Below, piece after piece: positions 57,171 to 64,000 of a stretch of 64,000 nucleotides of DNA. How positions within the stretch are numbered: the stretch's first letter is position 1; every line of letters starts with the position of its first letter. The stretch is from Sabellastarte sp. h YS-2021 (taxonomy: Eukaryota; Annelida; Polychaeta; Sabellida; Sabellidae): NCBI GenBank assembly GCA_964017235.1, contig OZ024933.1:9799962-9863961 (forward strand). Reading direction: 5' to 3'. The position numbers and the translations under genes are program-made. The notes beneath the pieces are model-generated. The model did not search any database. It worked only from the letters and a program-made list of their open reading frames with translations, and was not told the origin of the DNA.

Positions 57171-58299
57171 GTAAATATAAACATATTATCTTAAAAGTGA
57201 TATGTGGGTTCACATTATCTATTATTGTGATTAATGTGATTTATAAAAGCTTTCATATTGGGAATTATTTAAATAATAACTTCATTATTTTGTTTTGAGA
57301 GATGTTTTGCTAATTGAATAATAGTTGCTTAACTGCTTAATTACCGATTTTAAGTAGGCAAAATATTTTTGGCACACGTAAAATGGTACCACACAAATTT
57401 GGCCTTGAAGTACATGATCTATAATGTGCACTGTATTGTCTTTACGTTTTATACACCCATAGGTTACGTTATTAATAGCTAACTAGCTATTTTGACTAAA
57501 TATCTTAAAACTGTTAATACAAGGGTTTTTAAATTAATAATCACTGCATACCTACTTTCTCCTTTGAAGGTTGTCTCTGTTTTAGAAATCATCCTAGCAT
57601 AAGTTTCCACTTGCATGCTGATGACAAGCACTTATAAGTTCATACTCAAAAGAATGTCGCTGATAGGCTGAAACACTGCTTAAATATCATCAAAAAGTGA
57701 AATTTATTATGTATGACTCAAAGACAGTGTGTGTGCAAAAGTTCTCAGTTAATGTGCTTGGTAATGTCCTCTAACCTGCTGAGGCAGTCACAAACCTTGT
57801 TGTTTCATTTGACCAAGATTTTCCACTCTCCAGTCTTTTTGCTGCAAACACTTTGGCTGGAAGTCATCATTAAACTGTCTATCTGTAATCTTTATGAAAT
57901 GACCATATTAGAATTTTTAGAAGCATTGGCAGGGTAAAAATTACAAAATATTATTTGTTGAATTTTTTACTCCCCCATTACTTCAGATATTTACTAATTC
58001 ATTCAAGCATAAAATGTTTTGAAAGCACAGATATAAAACGGTTCTCTTTTTCTAAGTTGAAAACGTGGATGTAACAATTCTTCTAGGAGTCTAGGTGTTC
58101 CGAATGCAAGGAGGTGAACTTATTTGTTTCTGTTTTTTTTTATCCCTGGCTGTTGAGCTTTGTGTCTGATTCCTAGGGTTCTGAATGCATGGAAGTGAAA
58201 GTTAAATTGTTCATTGCTATTCCTATGTTTGCCAACTTCCTTGCCTTTTGAAATGTGCATTACATATTAGTTTAATTTGTAAACTTATGTTCTCTCTTA
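57171..58299. other. Non-coding stretch downstream of spectrin-like exons
   Basis: No further spectrin repeat codons found. The frame at 57713-57937 ends at a GTAAAA-like site but its residues (LLRQSQTLLFHLTKIFHS) are not recognisable. Confidence 0.3.
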
Positions 58300-58985
58300 C
58301 ACTATACTATAGTGACCTCGGAGCCTATAATTTTGATGCCCTGGGCTTCCAATAAAAGACCAAAGGCAGCCTTCTAAAGCTCTAAAATTCCAATATTTCT
58401 TCACATTTGGACCTATGACTCACATAAAGAAGGTCAGATAATCAAACGACTGATGCAAATATTATATATATATGCCCTGTATTAGCATGAAAAAATTTGA
58501 CATTTGACCCTTTTCTTCAATGTTATGGCCTTCAAATACCCGAGTTTCTTTCCTATCTTTTCCTGTGGATATATATTTTCATATACACTAACTCAAAAAA
58601 TATTTCAGGTACACTTTTCAAATTTGATATGTGACTGTAAAAGGGTAAGAGTGTATTGTTTTGTTACATTGTTTGTCCACCCGAATACCAATGGCGGCCT
58701 TCAAAAGTCTAAATTTGTAGTATTTCTACACATTTTGGCCTAGCACTCACATATATATACTATGGTTGTTGTAAATACTACATATGTATCTGTCCCCAGT
58801 ATGAATTCACTTGTTTTGTGGACTCGTCCAGCCACAGGTGAAATGTGGAATATTTCTTCACATTTTGGTATAGTACTAACATACACAAGGCTAGATCATC
58901 CTATGGCTGCTTTATAAAATACATACATATGTCCCCTGTATGCATGCACTTGCTTTGTTGCCTCGGCCTTCTACTGGAAGACCAA
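58300..58985. repeat. Degenerate tandem repeats, family S1 (~190 bp)
   Basis: Recurring wording: aatatttcttcacattt (58391), agtatttctacacatttt (58719) and aatatttcttcacatttt (58849) each followed by ggcctag/ggtatag-cactcacat; atatgccctgtattagcat (58470), gtatctgtccccagtatgaa (58786) and atatgtcccctgtatgcat (58926); ccaataaaagaccaaaggc (58350) and ctactggaagaccaaagac (58971). Units are strongly diverged and AT-rich. No coding content. Confidence 0.5.
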
Positions 58986-59019
58986 AGACTGCATTATAAC
59001 GGATAAAATTATGTTTTTT

Positions 59020-59620
59020 GTTCATGTAGAGCAATTTTGAGTACATTTTGGACCCTTTGAGCAGTATAGGACCTCCATATAATGTCTGTGATTTTTGTAA
59101 AGTTTCTTTATTCTGGTCACCATTTTGGCAGAACAAAATTGTTATCTCAAACATTGTTAGAGATAGAATGATTTTTATCAAATTAAAAACCCTGTGGATG
59201 CTATAGATCAGGGATACGTTACTACTATGGATATGACATTCCAATTTTGAGCAAAATTTTGGACACTTTGATTAGTACAGACCCTACATATAATGTGTGA
59301 CAAATTTTATGTTTTTAAATTTTTGAAATTCCAGGTAACATTCAAAATTTTTGTCAGAAATAAAAAAATGTTTCTCAAACCACATTACAGATAGAGCAAC
59401 TCTGATCATTTTTAGAACCTTTGTAGAATATAGGCCCTCATTAAAATATATCTGAAAAGTTAAAAATTTTGAGCAGATTATGTACCCTGTGGGTACTAGA
59501 TACACTTAGGCTAAAATGTTGAATACCCCCAAAATCATCACAGATATAGTGATTTTAGCTAGTTGTGGACCCCTTGAGTACTAGATGTCCTAAATAAATG
59601 ACCTCTGAACATTTTTCTAA
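59020..59620. repeat. Degenerate tandem repeats, family S2 (~190 bp)
   Basis: Recurring segments: acattttggaccctttgagc (59043), attttggacactttgattag (59256), attttagaacctttgtagaa (59408) and agttgtggaccccttgagta (59562), each near catataatgt- or taaatga-like text and each preceded by an AGATATAG/AGATAGAG block. They look like decayed tandem copies of one unit. No coding capacity. Confidence 0.5.
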
Positions 59621-61341
59621 TTTGATCCCCGTCATCTTGAATTTTAGTGAAATTTGAAAATGTCACATTTTGCATTGGGTAATTTTATCTTTATGTTAGA
59701 TTGTCGACGATGCACTGTGTCAATTCTACTTACCATGCAAATCTTATTATCAGGCAACAAGTCCTTCTTTTCCATGTGTTAAGGAACAAGCTTTTGTCAC
59801 AATCAGTGAAAAACTTGAGGAAAAACTTCTCCAGATGCATTGTCATAGGAAGGACCCTCTACAGTGAAAAGAGATACAACCAATTTTGAAGGTGCTATCA
59901 ATAACTGAAATACTCTAATTTCACAAAGTCTAATTTCACAAATGATTCATAAACATTTTGTGATATTTAGCCACACTAAAGCATGGAAGGTCAATGCTTT
60001 GTTCAATACTGCATTTTCTGCTAGGCACATGGTAGCTGGTGCTGCAAGGATACAAACATGAACGAGCCCTAGTCATCAGTTATTTAAAATGTGAACCCGA
60101 GGCTTCAGTTTATGCTACAAAAAAATTTTAAAATATACGTCTTCGTGCATTTCAGTTTTAAATTTGTCTTTATGCAGCATCCATGTGCATTGGTACAGCT
60201 TGTGCATATACAGGTTGTGGCAAAAATACAAGCAAGTATTTCCCTGTACATTGTATGCTGATGCAATATGCAGTTGCTCATTCAGACAACAATTAGGGAA
60301 TGTATGGTTCTTTAACAAACGGCTTATTATATGTGTTATTGTTTCACAAAAAATATCAAACTTACATTCAAGCCATATCAGCGAGCCACACACAGCATCT
60401 GTGTAAATAACGCACATGTTAAGATTGTGGTTTGGATTGATTTACACATGCAGTCAATAGTACCTAAATGTTACCAATAATATTTAAAATATCCTCAAAA
60501 GTTGTATAAATTCTGTAGGCAAAGTTTTAGACAACCAGAATGTATAACTTTTTCCATTTTTCCAAATTACCCCACATTATTGATTTTGTTTAATATTTGA
60601 TATATGCAATACTCCACCTTATGTGAAGATCAAAGCCTCAGAGATAATAAATGATTAAAGGATGCTGCTGTCATGTCTAATATATAAAAACGATATGATT
60701 GTATTTATACTTCCTTGGTTTTGACGATGAAAATACCCTGATGTACAACATCTGTTATATATGGAGATAATTGTTCTCTTAAAACTGCCTCTAAGTGACA
60801 ATGCATTTGTTAAATATTTTTCTTTCTGTTATTTTAGGTGAAGTTGGTTAATTTACCCAACCTATTTATCTATCTTGCTGTTGTGCTGTCCCATATTGGT
60901 GAGTATCTTTACTCTAGACAAATTTGTACCCACTTATTATCCCTATATGTATAAGAGATCCAGAAAATGGCAAAACCTAAAATTTTAAATGGTACTTTTG
61001 GTGTGCCTAAAACAATAGCGAACATAGAGTTGTCAGTGGTCCCAGCTCAGTGTGGAGGTCAAACTAGGTTATATATTTGTAAAGCCTTGAGATTGTGAAC
61101 ACCCACTGTGCTATAAAGTTGCAAATGAAACCCGAAAATGAAACCCAAGGGAGGACGTGATGTTAGAAGGTCATAAAAGCTCATTACTGAAGGAAACTGG
61201 ATGTTATGATTGCCAAGTGCTTTAAGAGTGATAAGTTCAAACCCAGCTAGCCAACAAAATGCCACCAAACACAATCAGAAAGATAAATGAATGTGGATTT
61301 TTAAGGTAGCAGGGACTATAGAGGGGCGTCATGGATGTGTT
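59621..61341. other. Non-coding stretch
   Basis: No firm gene. A phase-compatible small piece bordered by ttattttag and g|GTGAGT (60838-60899) is exon-like in its signals, but its 20 residues (VKLVNLPNLFIYLAVVLSHI) do not identify it. Frames at 60115-60417 are unrecognised. Confidence 0.3.
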
Positions 61342-61746
61342 CTAGGGATGGATCCATACAGCTGAACTCGGCTGAAGTTCATTGGACATTATACTTTGCA
61401 AGGATACAGTGTGGCCGAATGCAAATGTCGCCCCAGAAAGCCTAAATGTTTGAAAACCAAGGGACTGAGGCGAAATGTTTAACTTTTGAAAGACATATTT
61501 GAGGGCATTTCCATAGTGGATGTCTATAATTTGCTGGTGGGGTAAAAAATATGGTAACAAATAAGGGCACAGTGGTAGAGAGGGACCTGGAAGCCAGGGG
61601 ATCCTAATTGCTCGGACAGGGCAGAAGAACATATTCTTGAGCTTTGGAAACTGAACAATGTGGTGGGACTTGTGGTCTTGGAGAGGATTTTTCAACTTAA
61701 TAATCAGCTGGATCCCAGGGTCACCAAATATAACATATTTCATCAA
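61342..61746 (-). pseudogene. Tyrosine recombinase C-terminal fragment (DIRS/Crypton type)
   Basis: 134 codons. HHIVQFPKLKNMFFCPVRAI, YLLPYFLPHQQIIDIHYGNA and LGFQTFRLSGATFAFGHTV followed by LQSIMSN and SSAVWIHP reproduce the pattern of the tyrosine recombinases of DIRS-like and related eukaryotic elements (VQFPKLxNxxLCPVxAxR, PYQQxIDxHxRxAL, GFHTFRRSGATLAF, LQxIMAHGxW, SSAVWTYL). The box HTFRRSG reads QTFRLSG here, so the catalytic histidine is lost while one arginine is kept. WTYL reads WIHP, so the nucleophilic tyrosine is gone. The N-terminal half is absent. Dead relic. Confidence 0.65.
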
Positions 61747-62906
61747 GAAATGTGTGAAAGGGTCACAATTTTTGATAATACGTGGTGCTGTGTTTTTAAC
61801 ATTCTAAGAAAAGTGAAGTAGGCAGTCAGGAAAATGGTTATGTCAATGGTTTTGTTTCAAGTTCTAAAGCTAGGGGTCAGAAAGGAAATTACATAAAATG
61901 GCAATGGGGTACATTGTCTTCATCTCAAAAATTCCAATAGCAGTGGGATCAAATGAAGAGTTTATGGAGATGCTTCTGAGGAACCTAGTTAACAAGCGAT
62001 CAGTAGTATCATGCACATTAAGACTGTACCTAGAAGCCAAACTCTGGATTGAAGCCCAAGAGATCTGGAAGATAAGTAAGGTGGTAAATGGTAGCTGTGA
62101 ATGTACTCCAGAAACACTAATCGATTATAAACTGTAATTTCTATGGGTAAAAAGGTCCTGTATATATATATCCTGTTGTATGCTTACTGGAAGAGATGTA
62201 GTGATTGGGGATTTGACCCTACAATTAGATCCAAGATCTACTTTAGTATGATTGAAACTGCCAGTTTCCCAAGTACAGTTACCTATGATATGCCTTGTTG
62301 TTGTGAAAGGCATGATATGAAAAATGTGCAGGTCAATGTCAAACGATGTCTTGAGGAGCAAAGATTACACATACATGCTGCTAAAAATAGGTCTTTTATC
62401 TTATGGGTAGCCATCACTTAGACTACATCCTTGTTACCGCTATGCATATGTATTGATGAATGTCTCCAATTCTTCGCCTATAACCTATAGGCCACCACCA
62501 AGTTTATCATTTTCAGGTGAACTATTTTGAGGACAAAGTTGGGAACCACAAGTAAAGGTGCTGAAAAAAACTATATACCACTAATACCTGAGAGGCAGCT
62601 GTCAAGATAAACAGGGGATAAGTCAGTGATAACAGAATTTTTTTGATAATTGGGCTCATTGAAATGAGGCAGAATTTCTTTATACCATTTCAAATCCTGC
62701 AAAGATTGAAAGCCATTCAAATACATTTTTATAGCTGTTGTTTCAAGTAATCAAACATCCTATTAATGAGTAACTCGCTGGTGATACACATCTGTGTATG
62801 TATATGCGCTGTCATAGAACATTGATGTTTTGGAGAATATCATCAGAGAGGAAGTGTCTTGCATGTTGGGCTGTTTGTTGTAAAGGTAACACTTGCAAGA
62901 GGTGTA
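61747..62906. other. Non-coding stretch between recombinase relic and Gag-like frames
   Basis: No recognisable coding content on either strand. Sense frames at 61898-62137 and 62143-62421 look like chance. I looked for the missing recombinase N-terminus or RT in antisense and did not find it. Confidence 0.3.
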
Positions 62907-63328
62907 CTAGTTAAAGTTTGAGAAGATTATGCCTGGGTTGAATTGGGCATCAGGGCCATTCAGCTGAGGATCACTGAGACATGAAGTGTTCTGTAACATA
63001 TGAGTTTGTGCATCTGGTTGTGACCAAAGATTCCTAGGTATGGAACTGACAGACTTCTGGGATTCAAGATCACTCTCCCACTTGATTATGGCTTTATTGC
63101 ATTCATCTAAATTGTGCAAAAGTGCTAGAGTTTAGTCCAATTTGTCCTGTACCTGAAATGTTTGAGTGGTAGTTGGCAATTGCCAAGTCCAGTTCCACTG
63201 GAATAGCTGATCGATCCATTCATATCAATATGGCCAGATCTCACCTTCTGAGTAAAAATCCTTGCACTAGCACAAGATACTGTCATCTTCTGTTTCACAG
63301 CGGTTGTCTTCTTCTTGCCTCTTGACAT
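62907..63328 (-). pseudogene. Possible N-terminal frames of a YR or DIRS-type element
   Basis: Two antisense frames separated by a stop/frameshift: 63328-63125 begins MSRGKKKTTAVKQKM, and 63119-62907 includes NLDECNKAIIKWESDLESQK. A short basic MxRGKKK start followed by a polar, proline-containing region is seen in first ORFs of several transposons, and the same-strand recombinase relic lies 1.2 kb downstream. No domain is recognisable. An old host exon is equally possible. Confidence 0.25.
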
Positions 63329-64000
63329 TTTTACAGCAGAGGAATAATATGTAAGCTAAAGAATGCTACCAGTTAACTCTAAAACCTTTAAAATCGTAGA
63401 ATATACAATTCTTAAGATTAATAAACAATTCAGTGTTGTCCAGTCCCTAAAAACTTCAAAGTGACCTCTCAAGTTAAGTTTACCTATTGTCAGATGAAAG
63501 GGGGAGTGTGATTGGTAAATGCAAAGTTGCAAAGGATACCTAAGGAATTAGAGTCACACCGACAACCTTACCATGCCCCTGAAGTTGCCGTGCCTTGTTC
63601 CAATGTGTTGTTAATGAAAGTTTTTCAATGTTTTAATGACCGATTATGTAATATAACAAGAAGGCACTGCTGGGTCTCAGACCACTGGCAAGGTAACAGA
63701 TTATTCGGATATTGTAATCTCATTCAAAAGCTAGATTTTCATTTAATCCCTCATAATTGGATAGCATGAACATAATAATTGCAACCACACGCCCTAAATC
63801 TTTCAAAATTAAATCATTATTTTGTACCTAGAGTGTAATCTTAGTCTTTCCCAAAATTTGATAAATTCTTCCTTTGGTGAAATCCTACCAAAGTATTAAA
63901 GTAAAAAAGATGGATTGATTAATTTTAGTGCAGTAGTTTGCACTGCTTGCTTCTACCCCTGCCACTCTTACATTATCTACACAGTGTGTTAAATCCCAAC
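63329..64000. other. Non-coding stretch to the window edge
   Basis: AT-rich, with one 85-codon sense frame at 63512-63769 (start codon TTG or similar) without recognisable motifs. Confidence 0.3.

Noticed and set aside
59700..59866. A 56-codon open piece after a TTAG acceptor-like site, with SEKLEEKLLQMHC
   Set aside because: Could be a terminal exon, but its residues are not recognisable, the acceptor lacks a good pyrimidine tract, and chance openness is likely.
61230..61260. B-box-like GGGTTTGAACTTATCAC antisense, possible SINE
   Set aside because: No A-box at the right distance and no tail; a lone motif is weak.

Overview
The window is AT-rich metazoan DNA with introns, few exons and many decayed transposons. 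The mix of Ty3/gypsy, Penelope-like (PLE), L2/CR1-like and Tx1/L1-like LINEs, DIRS-type fragments and tRNA-derived SINEs, together with low GC, suggests a marine invertebrate. A mollusc or other lophotrochozoan would fit, but the species cannot be fixed from sequence alone. No rRNA, CRISPR or prokaryotic operon structure is visible.

Layout. 1-9838 is a tandem satellite of about 520-bp monomers, each a piece of Ty3/gypsy pol (RT YVDD box to early RNase H, antisense). Two monomer types alternate, and about 2300-8430 is a higher-order repeat of four monomers (about 2,080 bp) present three times. 9839-13240 is non-coding with two dispersed repeat families. 13241-13432 and 16677-16805 are two phase-compatible exons of an integrase-core-type gene; their intron carries a TIR element (13837-15328) filled with about 145-bp minisatellite repeats. 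17780-20210 is an antisense PLE with a GIY-YIG domain. 21164-25936 is a sense L2/CR1-like LINE with a 963-codon ORF and a 2A-like ribosome-skipping motif, split by a 1.4-kb antisense LINE. 27380-30815 is a sense Tx1/L1-like LINE. 30957-32075 is a second copy of the TIR/minisatellite element, and 32135-34010 holds a LINE tail and degenerate repeats.

35241-50876 is mostly non-coding, with a DIRS-like fragment (37994-38227), a decayed antisense copy of the L2-like LINE with a SINE inside it (38420-40535), a pair of tRNA-like SINE copies (44547-44955) and the tail of an unrecognised LINE (46905-47409). 50877-57170 carries six sense exons whose splice phases all agree; exons two to six encode spectrin repeats collinear with alpha-spectrin just upstream of its SH3 region, but divergent and lacking the usual helix-A tryptophans. 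58300-59620 is degenerate tandem repeat. 61342-61746 is a DIRS/Crypton-type tyrosine recombinase fragment with damaged catalytic positions.

Host coding content is therefore small: the two integrase-type exons and the spectrin-like exons. Most of the rest is transposon history: nested insertions, 5'-truncated LINE tails, and two cases where transposon-related sequence has become tandem DNA.
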